64,000 nt of DNA from Bin87 sp965221295 (GCA_965221295.1 OZ244879.1:2604001-2668000), one strand, 5' to 3'. Counted from the first letter of the stretch, positions 51,586-61,059 are shown. Numbers and translations: made by a program. Notes: generated by a model from the sequence alone, not told the origin.

Positions 51586-54233
51586 TGGACGCTGAACGCC
51601 GCGACAACGAACCCATTTGGCGCGACGCTCTACGCAAGATCCTGGCCCTCGAAGCGCACAAAGGGTTCGCCGACAACGCAGTCAGCGGCGGCATCCGCCG
51701 CTACATGGAACGCTGGGAACCAGAACTCCGCGATTTCCTGGGCGACGGCGCCCTGACCGGCCGCCTCATCGATCAACCATACCGCGACCTTGACCCGGAA
51801 CAGCGCCGCGCGTGGGTCGCGGGCTGGCAGACCGCCCTCGACGACCGAGCCGATGACCCATCGGCCTCAGGCCCCCCACCGACGTCCGCTCCGCCGACGC
51901 CCGCTCCACCACCGGCCGCCACCGTCGAGGCGGCACCGGCTGCAACCGTCCCAAGCCTGCCGCTGGGCGCCAACGTAGAGGCGGACCCGGCAGCTGCTAC
52001 GGCGCCGCCAACCGCCGGCGGTCTGTTTCCCCCAGAGCAAGGCGGGCCAGCGCTGAGGCTCCGGCGCATGTCGCCAGCGCCGCCGAGCCCAGCCGCCAAT
52101 CCCATCGACCCGGATGAACCTGTCACCAAGCTGCGCCGCATGGATGGCAAAACCGCGAAACGCCTCGAGCAGTTGGGCGTGGGCGTCATCAGGGATCTGC
52201 TCTACACGCTTCCCAGGCGCTACGACGACCGCGCCGACGTGGCGAGCATCGGCGACCTCTACCCGGGGGGTTCCTTCACCGTGGAGGGCCGGCTGGCGGA
52301 TATTCGCTCCGCCAGTGTCGGCCAACGCCGCCTGCAGCTGACCGAAGGCGTTCTCAGCGACGACACCGGGCAGATCGAATTGCAGTGGTTTGGACAGGGC
52401 TACCTGGCGCGCTCACTGCGAGTCGGCGATCACATGGTCGTCAACGGCAAGGTTGAACTCCACCGGGGCCGCCTGTCCATCTCGTCCCCAGAATACGACG
52501 TGATCACGCCTCGGCAACCTCCGCTCAACGCCGGTCGCGTCACGCCAATCTACCGCCTAACCCAGGGCCTTACCGCGCGCTATTTGCGCAGCCTAACCTG
52601 GCAAGCCATAACCCGATCCGCCGGCGCTCTCGCCGACCCCTTGCCGCCCGACCTGCTCAAAGGCATCGGGTTGGTTGGATTGTCAGAAGCCATTAGAGAC
52701 GTACACTACCCGGCCGACGCGGCGGCGGCGGACCGGGGCCGGCGGCGCCTGGCTTTCGACGAGATCCTGGCGTTCCAGCTGGCGATCCTGAACCGCCGTC
52801 GCTTCCGCGAGCGCAACGCAGTGGGCGCGGCCATCAAGTACCATGCCCCCACCGTTGATGGTTTCCTCAACGGCTTGCCGTTCACCCCAACGGCGGCCCA
52901 GCTACGCTGCCTCGCCGAGATACTGGACGACATGACCAAAGGGGCGCCGCCGATGAGCCGACTGCTCCAGGGCGAGGTGGGCAGCGGCAAAACGCTGGTC
53001 GCTCTGGCCGCGATCCTGGCGGTGGCTTCTGCCCACCATCAGTCCGCGTTGATGGCTCCCACCGAGGTGCTGGCCGAGCAGCACTTCCAGACGGTGGGAC
53101 AACTGCTTGACGGGTTTGACCAACCGTTGCAGCAACCCAACTTGCTATCTGTGTATCTGCCGGGGCTGCCGCGTCCATTTAGCTTTGGGCTGCTCACCGG
53201 TAGCGTCCGCGCCGCGCCGCGCCGCGAGGTCGTCCGCATGGCCTCGGAAGGACACCTGGACCTGCTGATCGGCACCCACGCGATCATTCAAGACGGCGTT
53301 GAGCTGCCCAACCTGGCCCTGGCCATCACCGACGAGCAGCACCGCTTTGGGGTGGAACAACGTTCCGCGCTGCGAGGCGCCGGTCCCGAACAACCTCACT
53401 CGCTGATGATGTCCGCCACCCCAATTCCGCGCACCCTACAGCTCACGCTCTACGGTGACCTGGACATCTCCACCATCGACGAATTGCCGCCTGGGCGCCA
53501 AGAAATCATCACCCGCATCGTTCCGCAGGACAAGCGCCGGGCCGCCTACGAATTCGTGCGGCAGCAGGTCGTGGCCGGACACCAGGCGTTCGTAATCTGC
53601 CCGCTGGTCGAAGAATCGGACAAAATCGACGTTCGCGCCGCCATCGACGAGCACAAACGGCTTTCCGAAGAAGAGTTCCCTGACCTTCGCGTCGGATTGC
53701 TGCACGGACGCCTGGCCGCCCGCGAGAAAGAGCGGGTCATGCGCGCGTTTCGCGACGCCGAGCTGGATATTCTGGTGGCCACCGCCGTCGTCGAGGTCGG
53801 AATCGACGTTCCCAACGCCACCGTGATGCTGATCGACGGCGCTGACCGGTTCGGATTGTCCCAGCTCCACCAGTTCCGAGGACGCGTCGGGCGCGGCCAA
53901 CGCCGGAGCTACTGCCTGCTCATGTCGCAGTCCGAGTCGGAACGCGCCCGCGAGCGCCTTGCCGCCCTGGAATCCAACCGCGACGGATTCAAGCTCGCTG
54001 AAATTGACCTGCAGATGCGCCACGAAGGGGACATCTTCGGCACCACACAAAGCGGCGACCAGACCGTCTTGCGCGTCGCCAACGTGTTTGATCAGGATTT
54101 GCTAGCCCTGGCCCGCCAGGTGGCAACCAATCTGATTGCAGCGGATCCAAATCTGGAAGACCCCAAACACGCCGGCATCGCAGCCGAACGGGATCGTTTC
54201 CTCAACCGGGTCCAAGCAAATATTTCCGACTAA
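51585..54233 (+). CDS. recG: ATP-dependent DNA helicase RecG, N-terminally extended
   Basis: The protein is 882 aa, against about 690-820 for most family members. The extra N-terminus comprises a helical domain (about 1-85, KILALEAHKGFADNAVSGG) and a Pro/Ala-rich linker (about 85-175). The OB-fold wedge domain follows (TLPRRYDDRADVASIGDLYP). The motor has GEVGSGKTLVAL (Walker A), the DEQH box ITDEQHRFGVEQR, SATPIPRTLQLTLYGDLD and LHQFRGRVGRGQRRSY. RecG remodels stalled replication forks. Its ATG overlaps the previous stop (TGATG). Confidence 0.96.
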   Translation: MDAERRDNEPIWRDALRKILALEAHKGFADNAVSGGIRRYMERWEPELRDFLGDGALTGRLIDQPYRDLDPEQRRAWVAGWQTALDDRADDPSASGPPPTSAPPTPAPPPAATVEAAPAATVPSLPLGANVEADPAAATAPPTAGGLFPPEQGGPALRLRRMSPAPPSPAANPIDPDEPVTKLRRMDGKTAKRLEQLGVGVIRDLLYTLPRRYDDRADVASIGDLYPGGSFTVEGRLADIRSASVGQRRLQLTEGVLSDDTGQIELQWFGQGYLARSLRVGDHMVVNGKVELHRGRLSISSPEYDVITPRQPPLNAGRVTPIYRLTQGLTARYLRSLTWQAITRSAGALADPLPPDLLKGIGLVGLSEAIRDVHYPADAAAADRGRRRLAFDEILAFQLAILNRRRFRERNAVGAAIKYHAPTVDGFLNGLPFTPTAAQLRCLAEILDDMTKGAPPMSRLLQGEVGSGKTLVALAAILAVASAHHQSALMAPTEVLAEQHFQTVGQLLDGFDQPLQQPNLLSVYLPGLPRPFSFGLLTGSVRAAPRREVVRMASEGHLDLLIGTHAIIQDGVELPNLALAITDEQHRFGVEQRSALRGAGPEQPHSLMMSATPIPRTLQLTLYGDLDISTIDELPPGRQEIITRIVPQDKRRAAYEFVRQQVVAGHQAFVICPLVEESDKIDVRAAIDEHKRLSEEEFPDLRVGLLHGRLAAREKERVMRAFRDAELDILVATAVVEVGIDVPNATVMLIDGADRFGLSQLHQFRGRVGRGQRRSYCLLMSQSESERARERLAALESNRDGFKLAEIDLQMRHEGDIFGTTQSGDQTVLRVANVFDQDLLALARQVATNLIAADPNLEDPKHAGIAAERDRFLNRVQANISD

Positions 54234-54315
54234 CCAACTCCGGTTAGCCTTCAGCGCAAACCTGGACCGGACCCGAGCCAGGGCCCGCCAGTCTTTCCCG
54301 TTGGGCCGTTCGTCG

Positions 54316-54990
54316 CTAACTCTCCGTACCGATGTCCCGGAACCGGTAACCGACGTTCCAGATCGTCTCCACAAATAGATGGTCGGGATCCTCTACCTTC
54401 GAGCGGAGTCGTCGTATGTGCACGTCCACGGTGCGAGTGCCACCCAGGTAATCATACCCCCAAACCTGGTTCAGCAAAGCCTCCCGCGAATATACCCGAC
54501 CGGGGTTAGAGGCCAGCAGGGTGAGCAGCTGGAATTCCTTATAGGTCAGCGAAATGCGCCGACCCGCCATGGTCACCTCATAACTCTGTAGATCGATGGT
54601 CAATTCGCCCACCCGCACCACTTGATCAGCGTCTCGGCCATTGCGCCGGAACACGATCTGCCCGACCCTCGCCATCAGTTCCGCCGGATTCAATGGCATG
54701 ATGATGAAGTCATCGGAATTTATGGTAGGGTCGTATTGCGACAGAGAGTCGGAATCGACCACCAACAGCGTCGGCAGGCTCAACTGGCTGATCTGCTCAA
54801 TTACCGATTGCGCTCCGATGCCAACCGCGGACATGTCCAGCAATACGGCGTCCAAGCTCAAACCGTGGGCAGCGTCCCCCAGTTCCCTGAGGTCGCTGCC
54901 CGCACGGCAGGAGATGCCCGAGGCGTCGATCTCCTTGACCAGCGACATCATCCCCTCGCCGGGGCGTGTCAATAGGAATACGTTGTACAC
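54316..54990 (-). CDS. OmpR-family winged-helix regulator with degenerate receiver
   Basis: The protein is 224 aa. The C-terminal DNA-binding domain is intact (YKEFQLLTLLASNPGRVYSRE, then QVWGYDYLGGTRTVDVHIRR and TIWNVGYRF). The receiver keeps an aspartate in LDAVLLDMSAVG but lacks the N-terminal acidic pair (VFLLTRPGEG instead of VVDDE-type). It also has Val in place of the Thr/Ser switch (TLLVVDSD) and Met in place of the invariant Lys (FIIMPLNP). Phosphorylation control is therefore doubtful. No histidine kinase is adjacent. It is convergent with recG and divergent from the cyclase-like pair. Confidence 0.9.
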   Translation of the reverse strand: MYNVFLLTRPGEGMMSLVKEIDASGISCRAGSDLRELGDAAHGLSLDAVLLDMSAVGIGAQSVIEQISQLSLPTLLVVDSDSLSQYDPTINSDDFIIMPLNPAELMARVGQIVFRRNGRDADQVVRVGELTIDLQSYEVTMAGRRISLTYKEFQLLTLLASNPGRVYSREALLNQVWGYDYLGGTRTVDVHIRRLRSKVEDPDHLFVETIWNVGYRFRDIGTES

Positions 54991-55129
54991 GCCGACTATC
55001 CAGTTTAGGGAGCGCTACAGTGTTGGGCGCCTACGCAAAAATTGACGCTGGCGCGGACGGTAACTATTATGGTTCACGGTCGGCACAATTCTAGCACACC
55101 GCGCCGCCATTCCCAGCACGGAGAATTCC

Positions 55130-55927
55130 ATGACCACTGCCACCATGCTACCCACCCAGCCATCGGAAATCCGACGCTTGATTCGCGCGGGCGAATACGA
55201 CGGGGTAACCGCCGGCCTGGCCAACGGTCATGTCCAGGCGAACCTCGCCGTGCTGCCGCGCGACCTCGCATTCGACTTCCTGCTATTCTGCCAACGCAAT
55301 CCTCAACCTTGCCCCATCCTGGAAGTGATCGAGGCCGGCTCCGTTGAACCGTCGATCACCGCACCCGGCGCCGACATCAGCGCCGACGTGCCCGCTTACC
55401 GGATCTACGAGCATGGCGAAATGGTTGGCGAATTCCAGTCCGTAACGGATTACTGGCGCGACGACCTGGTTTCCTTCCTATTGGGTTGCAGCTTCTCTTT
55501 TGAGGCCGCCCTGTCGGATTCCGGCATACCCTTGCGCCACCAGGAAGCGGGCAGCAACGTGCCCATGTACATCACCAACATCCCCACCCGGCCGGCCGGC
55601 ATGTTCTCGGGCCCCATGGTGGTGAGCATGCGCCCGATCCCACGCGAGCAGATCGTCCGGGCGGTCCAGGTAACGTCCCGGTTCCCGGACACTCACGGCG
55701 CCCCGATCCACATCGGGGACCCGTCCGCCATCGGCATACGGAATCTGGACGGACCGGAATTTGGCGACGCCGTGGAGGTTCGCGCCGGAGAAACGCCCGT
55801 CTTCTGGGCTTGCGGCGTTACTCCTCAGGCCGTAGCCCTCAATTGCAAACCTCCGCTGATGATTACCCATGCCCCCGGAAAGATGTTCATCACCGACCGG
55901 CGGGACGCCGATTACGCGGTACTCTAA
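55130..55927 (+). CDS. D-glutamate-cyclase-like protein, DUF1445 domain
   Basis: The protein is 265 aa. RRLIRAGEYDGVTAGLANGHVQANL in part, FLLFCQRNPQPCPILEV, SFLLGCSFSFEAAL, NIPTRPAGMFSGPMVVSMRP and APIHIGDPSAIGI are the DUF1445 (UPF0317, putative hydro-lyase) signature. In animals this domain is fused to the domain encoded by the next gene in D-glutamate cyclase. The bacterial function is less established. It is the first of a two-gene operon divergent from the regulator. Confidence 0.88.
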   Translation: MTTATMLPTQPSEIRRLIRAGEYDGVTAGLANGHVQANLAVLPRDLAFDFLLFCQRNPQPCPILEVIEAGSVEPSITAPGADISADVPAYRIYEHGEMVGEFQSVTDYWRDDLVSFLLGCSFSFEAALSDSGIPLRHQEAGSNVPMYITNIPTRPAGMFSGPMVVSMRPIPREQIVRAVQVTSRFPDTHGAPIHIGDPSAIGIRNLDGPEFGDAVEVRAGETPVFWACGVTPQAVALNCKPPLMITHAPGKMFITDRRDADYAVL

Positions 55928-55930
55928 CTG

Positions 55931-56827
55931 GTGGCGCCTCAAGACATGCCTACGATTGAAGACATCATCCTTGACAATGACCGCCGGGGCATTAGCGCCC
56001 TGCGGCCCCATCTGCCGGCGGATTTCTGCGCTCAGGCGGCCCGGCATCTTCTGGACCACCCGGGGCCGGTGATCATCGCCACTGGCTTCTATATCCTGAT
56101 GGGAGACGCCCCCGAAACCGACGGCCCGCCGGGAGCGTTTGCCATCGGCGACGCTGTCCGAGCGCTGGGCCATTCGGCGGCGTACGTCGCGGACGCCCCC
56201 ATGGCCCGCATGATGTCTAGTTGGCTCTCACAGCGCGATGACCCTTCCACCGTCATCGACTTCCCCGTGAGCGATGACGCCGCGCGCAACGAACAAACGG
56301 CCCGCCGGACGATTGACGATCACAAGCCGTCGTTGGTCGTCTCCATAGAACGCTGCGCCCCCGACGCCCAGGGGATCTATCGCAACATGCGCGGCGTGGA
56401 CATCTCTGACAAAACCGCTCGCATTGACCGCCTGTTTGAGCTGGGCATCCCTTCCATAGGCATCGGCGATGGTGGCAACGAAATCGGCATGGGCAATTTG
56501 CAGAGCGTGGTTCAATCCGTAGATCCGCTGCCCGACCATCCCGCGGTCACCTCCTGCGACCACCTGATCGCCGCCAGTACCTCGAATTGGGGCGGTTATG
56601 GTTTGGTTGCCGCGCTCTCGGTGGCGGTCGGCCGAAATCTGCTGCCCAACATCGAGACCGACACCGCGTGTATCCGCTACCTCGTCGATTCCGGCGCTGT
56701 AACCGGCGTAACCGGAGCCCACGACTACCTGGTCGACGAATTCACGTTGGAGCAGAATGCAGCGGTACTGCAGCGGCTGCACGATTTCGTAAACGCAAAG
56801 CTGGCGAGCGGCCATACGGCGGGGTAG
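55931..56827 (+). CDS. D-glutamate-cyclase-like protein, DUF4392 domain
   Basis: The protein is 298 aa, starting at GTG 55931 or ATG 55946 (no strong ribosome site; probably coupled to the previous gene, 3 bp away). IIATGFYILMGDAPETDGPPG, SIERCAPDAQGIYRNMRG, GIGDGGNEIGMGNL, DHLIAASTSNWGGYGL and GVTGAHDYLVDEFTLE match the DUF4392 half of D-glutamate cyclase. With its neighbour it would convert D-glutamate to 5-oxo-D-proline; this is inferred from the animal fusion. Confidence 0.88.
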   Translation: MAPQDMPTIEDIILDNDRRGISALRPHLPADFCAQAARHLLDHPGPVIIATGFYILMGDAPETDGPPGAFAIGDAVRALGHSAAYVADAPMARMMSSWLSQRDDPSTVIDFPVSDDAARNEQTARRTIDDHKPSLVVSIERCAPDAQGIYRNMRGVDISDKTARIDRLFELGIPSIGIGDGGNEIGMGNLQSVVQSVDPLPDHPAVTSCDHLIAASTSNWGGYGLVAALSVAVGRNLLPNIETDTACIRYLVDSGAVTGVTGAHDYLVDEFTLEQNAAVLQRLHDFVNAKLASGHTAG

Positions 56828-57127
56828 ATCCGCGAATCCACCACGATCCTGCTCCGCTTAGCGGCGGGATGCCGTAACTGGTCAGGCTCCGTTTCGGGCA
56901 CGCATGACCTAGGATCCGGACCTGGTTACTCGCATGGCGCTACCCGGTCCGTCATGGCCCGCGAAGCGCGGCAACCTCGTCGACCGCTGCTCACGGCCAG
57001 CGCGACACGTCCCTCGCTGCCGTTGGCTCGCCCAGGCAGCGGGATTGCCGCGTCGCTATCGCTCCTCGCAATGACAGCAGGAGAAGCGCTAGTCGCACGA
57101 ACAGAGAGCGATGCGCGCTTCCGCCCC
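56828..57127. other. Non-coding region with an inverted-repeat element
   Basis: No gene is supported. The middle is filled by the repeat element at 56951-57077; the ends show nothing recognisable. Confidence 0.6.
56951..57077. mobile_element. Miniature inverted-repeat-like element (CATTGCGAG family)
   Basis: The left end GTCATGGCCCGCGAAGCGCG with GCAACC and the right end, whose reverse complement starts GTCATTGCGAGGAGCGATAG and continues CGACGCGGCAATCC, form imperfect inverted repeats about 125 bp apart. The interior has no gene. Partial copies lie at 225-246 and 27552-27581. Confidence 0.55.
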
Positions 57128-59128
57128 CTAGCCCACCGCCATCATCTTTTCTTCGGTGACGATTATCTTCTTGAGTTCCAGCATTTCGTCGCGCAGATGG
57201 GCTGCCTTCTCGAATTCCAGCGACCGCGCCGCCTCCTTCATCTGGAATTCCAAGTCCTTGACGACTCGGTACATGTCGTCGCGGGTCATTTCCTCCCGCG
57301 CCACCTGGTACGCCGCCTTGGTGTCAGCGACCCCGCGCAGCCCTTCCGTGATGTCCCGCACCGCCTTGTGAATCGATTGGGGCTCGATGCCGTGGCGCCG
57401 GTTGTGGGTGTCCTGGATGCCGCGGCGCCGGTAAGTCTCATCAATGGCGTTCTGCATCGAGTCCGTTACCCGGTCCGCGTACATGATCACGTGGCCCGAA
57501 GCGTGCCGCGCCGCCCGGCCAACGGTCTGGATCAATGAAGTCGTAGAGCGTAGGTAGCCTTCCTTGTCGGCGTCCAGGATGGCCACGAGGCTCACCTCCG
57601 GCAGGTCCAGTCCTTCCCTCAACAGGTTGATGCCGACCACCACGTCGTACACGCCGAGGCGCAGATCCCGCAGTATCTCCACCCGGTTCAAGGTCTCAAT
57701 GTCGGAGTGGAGATAGTGGTTGCGAATGCCCGTCTCCGAGAGGTAATCCGCCAGCTCTTCCGCCATCCGCTTGGTCAGGGTGGTTACTAGGACGCGCTCC
57801 TGACGTTCCACGCGCTGCCGGATTTCATGGAGGAGATCATCGATCTGGCCGGTGGTGGGCTTGATTTCGATGGTCGGATCCAGAAGTCCGGTGGGACGGA
57901 TCACCTGCTCCACGATGGAGCTGGAGCGCTCGAGCTCCAGCGGGCCAGGGGTTGCGGAAACGTACACCACCTGATTGATGTGGTCCTCGAACTCCTGGAA
58001 GTGCAGGGGCCGGTTGTCCAGCGCCGACGGCAACCGAAACCCGTATTCGACGAGGGTCGTCTTGCGCGCGATGTCGCCGTTGTACATTCCGCGAACTTGG
58101 GGCAGCGTCATGTGGGATTCGTCCACGAACATCAGATAGTCGTCCGGGAAGTAGTCCAACAGTGTCCACGGCGGGCTTCCTGGCGGGCGCCGCGACAAGT
58201 GTCTAGCGTAGTTCTCGACCCCGGCGCAGAAGCCGGTTTCGTCCAGCATCTCCATGTCGTAGCGGGTGCGCTGCTCCAAGCGCTGCGCCTCCAGGACTTT
58301 GCCCTGCCGCCGAAATTCGTCCACCCGCTCGTTCATCTCCACTTCGATGTCCACCAGCGCGGCATCCAGCTTCTCTCGACTGGTGACGAAGTGCTTGGCC
58401 GGATAGACCGAAAAATCCTGCCTTTCGTTCAGCACCTCGCCGGTCAACGTGTCCAGCGTTAGGATGCGCTCAACTTCGTCGCCGAAGAACTGCACGCGCA
58501 CGGCGAATTCTTCGTAGGCTGGCACGATCTCCAGGGTGTCGCCCCGCACCGTGAATCGGCCCCGGGCCAGGTCGGTGTCGTTGCGCTCGTATTGCATGTC
58601 GATCAATTGGCGCAACAGCGCCCGCCGGTTGTATTCCTGACCCACTTCGATCCGCGCCACCATCTCGAAATAGTCTGACGGGTCCCCCAGGCCGTAGATG
58701 CACGATACCGACGCGACGATCAACGTGTCTCGTCGGGTTAACAGGGATGTGGTTGAGGCCAAACGCAGCTTGTCCAACTCCTCGTTGATGCTGCTATCCT
58801 TCTCGATGTAGGTGTCGGTTCGCGGAATGTAGGCTTCCGGCTGGTAGTAATCGTAGTACGAAACGAAGTATTCCACGGCGTTGTGGGGGAAGAATTCCTT
58901 GAATTCCGTGGCCAGTTGGGCCGCCAACGTCTTGTTGTGGGCGATGACAATGGCCGGCTTCTGCGCTTCCTGCACGATGTTCGCCATGGTGAAGGTTTTG
59001 CCGCTGCCGGTAACGCCCAGCAGGGTTTGACGTCCCAGACCCTCGCGCACGCCGGCAGACAGTCGCGACACCGCCTGTTCCTGGTCGCCCATCATTCCAA
59101 AGTCGGCCACTAACTGAAAATCCGGCAT
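57128..59128 (-). CDS. uvrB: Excinuclease ABC subunit B
   Basis: The protein is 666 aa. GVTGSGKTFTMANI (Walker A), the YYQPEAYIPRTDTYIEKDSS beta-hairpin region, FVDESHMTLPQVRGMYNGD, VVYVSATPG, GLDLPEVSLVAILDADKEG, QTVGRAARHASGHV and the C-terminal UVR motif (LEFQMKEAARSLEFEKAAHL) are all present. It verifies DNA lesions with UvrA and recruits UvrC. It lies 45 bp downstream of ruvA. Confidence 0.98.
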   Translation of the reverse strand: MPDFQLVADFGMMGDQEQAVSRLSAGVREGLGRQTLLGVTGSGKTFTMANIVQEAQKPAIVIAHNKTLAAQLATEFKEFFPHNAVEYFVSYYDYYQPEAYIPRTDTYIEKDSSINEELDKLRLASTTSLLTRRDTLIVASVSCIYGLGDPSDYFEMVARIEVGQEYNRRALLRQLIDMQYERNDTDLARGRFTVRGDTLEIVPAYEEFAVRVQFFGDEVERILTLDTLTGEVLNERQDFSVYPAKHFVTSREKLDAALVDIEVEMNERVDEFRRQGKVLEAQRLEQRTRYDMEMLDETGFCAGVENYARHLSRRPPGSPPWTLLDYFPDDYLMFVDESHMTLPQVRGMYNGDIARKTTLVEYGFRLPSALDNRPLHFQEFEDHINQVVYVSATPGPLELERSSSIVEQVIRPTGLLDPTIEIKPTTGQIDDLLHEIRQRVERQERVLVTTLTKRMAEELADYLSETGIRNHYLHSDIETLNRVEILRDLRLGVYDVVVGINLLREGLDLPEVSLVAILDADKEGYLRSTTSLIQTVGRAARHASGHVIMYADRVTDSMQNAIDETYRRRGIQDTHNRRHGIEPQSIHKAVRDITEGLRGVADTKAAYQVAREEMTRDDMYRVVKDLEFQMKEAARSLEFEKAAHLRDEMLELKKIIVTEEKMMAVG

Positions 59129-59173
59129 CTCAAAAGGCGCTCCAACTTTTGGTCTGATTATACGCCAAACCGC

Positions 59174-59761
59174 TTACCCACCGCCCATGGCCAGCAGCGC
59201 CTGTCGTATCCGGTCTTCCACCGTTGCCTCCGGCGGCAGGTCCAGGGACGCCACCGCTTGACGGGCGTCGGCGGGCGACATCCCCAGGGCGGTCAGGGCT
59301 TCCACCGCTTCGGCGTCATTCCCACCGGCGGCCAGGACGCCAGGCGCCCCGCCGTCGGACTCCGGCAGTTTGCCGCGCAATTCCAGAACCACGCGCTGCG
59401 CGATGCGCCGGCCGATGCCCTGGGCGCGGGCCAGGGCCGTCACATCCTCAGAAGCCACCGCCTGCCTGAAGCCGTCCTCGCCCAGTTCCGACAGGATCGC
59501 CATGGCGGAACGCGGCCCAACCCCGTTGACGCCATTCAGGGCGCCGAACAGCTCAACGGAGCCAGCGTCCGGGAAACCATACAGCGTGGGCTGTTCGTTT
59601 TGAATCCGCAACACCGTATGCAATCGGACCGGGTCGCCAACGTCGCCCAAGGCGGCCACCGCCGAAGCCGGCACGAACACTTGGAGCACGATGCCACCCA
59701 CCTGCACGTTGACCCAGTCCGCGCCGACGGCGTCCAGCGCGCCGCGCACGCCCACCAACAC
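59174..59761 (-). CDS. ruvA: Holliday junction DNA helicase subunit RuvA
   Basis: The protein is 195 aa starting at GTG. The N-terminal OB fold is seen (LVGVRGALDAVGADWVNVQV). The helix-hairpin-helix pair follows (NGVNGVGPRSAMAILSEL, then AQGIGRRIAQRVVLELRGKL). The C-terminal RuvB-contacting domain reads AVEALTALGMSPADARQAV. It binds four-way junctions. It starts 4 bp after the ruvC stop. Confidence 0.97.
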   Translation of the reverse strand: MLVGVRGALDAVGADWVNVQVGGIVLQVFVPASAVAALGDVGDPVRLHTVLRIQNEQPTLYGFPDAGSVELFGALNGVNGVGPRSAMAILSELGEDGFRQAVASEDVTALARAQGIGRRIAQRVVLELRGKLPESDGGAPGVLAAGGNDAEAVEALTALGMSPADARQAVASLDLPPEATVEDRIRQALLAMGGG

Positions 59762-59764
59762 TGG

Positions 59765-60295
59765 CTAAAATACCTCGCCCGGCATGATCTCGCGGGCATC
59801 CCACGCGCCGGAGGCGATGTGCTGCAGGTGGCAAAGGCCCACCGCCAGGGCGTCCGCGGCGTCCGAATCGGGCATGTCCGCCAACCGCAACGTGGAAACC
59901 GTCATCCTCTGGACCTGCTCTTTCGTGGCGCCGCCGTAGTCGGCTACCGCTCGTTTGACCCGGGCCGGAGCGTAGCGGTGCACTGGGACACCCTGGCTGG
60001 CGGCGCCGATCAACACCACTGCCTGGGCTTGCCCGATGGCCAGGGCCGATTTGACGAAGGCTCGCTCGCCGCGCCCCACGAAGGGGTCTTCCACGGCGAT
60101 GGCGTCCGGGTGGAAAACGTGAATCATGTTGAGGATATGGGTGTGCAACTGGTACAAACGTTGCTCCAGCTGCATCGACGCCGGCAGGGCGATCACGCCG
60201 TAGTCGTCGGCCTCAGGCTGGGCGCCGACGGAATCGGCGTCCACCACGCCATAGCCCATGCGCAACGTGCCCGGATCGATCGCGAGTACGCGCAT
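59765..60295 (-). CDS. ruvC: Holliday junction resolvase RuvC
   Basis: The protein is 176 aa. Catalytic acids are seen in LAIDPGTLRMGYGVV, IAVEDPFVGRGERAFVKSAL and the DSDAADALAVGLCHLQ ending; ARVKRAVADYGGATKEQVQ is the DNA-contacting segment. It cuts Holliday junctions symmetrically. It is coupled to yebC through a TGATG overlap. Confidence 0.97.
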   Translation of the reverse strand: MRVLAIDPGTLRMGYGVVDADSVGAQPEADDYGVIALPASMQLEQRLYQLHTHILNMIHVFHPDAIAVEDPFVGRGERAFVKSALAIGQAQAVVLIGAASQGVPVHRYAPARVKRAVADYGGATKEQVQRMTVSTLRLADMPDSDAADALAVGLCHLQHIASGAWDAREIMPGEVF

Positions 60296-61059
60296 CAGGC
60301 GGAACCGTACCGTTCCAACACTTCGGAGGGGAAGTCCGCGTTGGTGTAGGCTCTTTGCACGTCGTCCAGATCCTCCAGAATGTCCAGCAGTCGCAGCGTC
60401 TGCTCGGCGGCGCGGTCTTCCAACGGAACCACGGTCTTGGGCACCATGGCGATGTCCGCAGAGGAGGGTTCCGCTCCCTCGCTTTCCAGGGCCGATTTTA
60501 CGGTGAGCAGGTTTTCGGGCGTCGTATAGACTTCTAGGATGCCCTCCTCGAACTTCACGTCATCCGCCTCCGCGTCTATCGCCGTGAGGCTCAGCGTCTC
60601 CGCCAGGGATTCATCGTCCACTTCCACGGTGATGACGCCACGACTGTCAAAATTCCAGGCCACGCAGCCGGCGTCGCCCAGGTTGCCGCCGCCCTTGTTG
60701 AAGGCCGACCGAATTTCCGAGGCGGTGCGGTTGCGGTTATCGGTCAGGGCCTGCACCAGGATCGCGCCGCCGCTGGGCCCGTAGCCCTCGTAGGTAACCT
60801 CCGACAGATCGGCCATGCCCTCGCCGCCTTCGCCGGTTCCCCGCCGCACGGCCCGCGTGATGTTATCCTGCGGCATGTTGTTGGACTTGGCTTGATCAAT
60901 GGCGATCCGCAGCCGAAAGTTCATGTCTGGGTCGCCGCCGCCGCCTTCCTTGGCTGCCAACGATATGTTCCGCGCCAACTTGGTGAACAGCGCGCCACGC
61001 TTGGCGTCGGCCGCTCCCTTCTGCCTCTTGATTGTTGACCACTTGGAATGACCGGACAT
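60295..61059 (-). CDS. YebC/PmpR family regulator
   Basis: The gene encodes 254 aa from the ATG at 61059 with AGGAGGTG upstream. SGHSKWSTIKRQKGAADAKR, NMPQDNITRAVRRGTGE and GYGPSGGAILVQALTDNRNR are invariant landmarks. Members act as transcription regulators or as translation factors for proline-rich stretches. The yebC-ruvC-ruvA order is conserved in many bacteria. Confidence 0.96.
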   Translation of the reverse strand: MSGHSKWSTIKRQKGAADAKRGALFTKLARNISLAAKEGGGGDPDMNFRLRIAIDQAKSNNMPQDNITRAVRRGTGEGGEGMADLSEVTYEGYGPSGGAILVQALTDNRNRTASEIRSAFNKGGGNLGDAGCVAWNFDSRGVITVEVDDESLAETLSLTAIDAEADDVKFEEGILEVYTTPENLLTVKSALESEGAEPSSADIAMVPKTVVPLEDRAAEQTLRLLDILEDLDDVQRAYTNADFPSEVLERYGSA

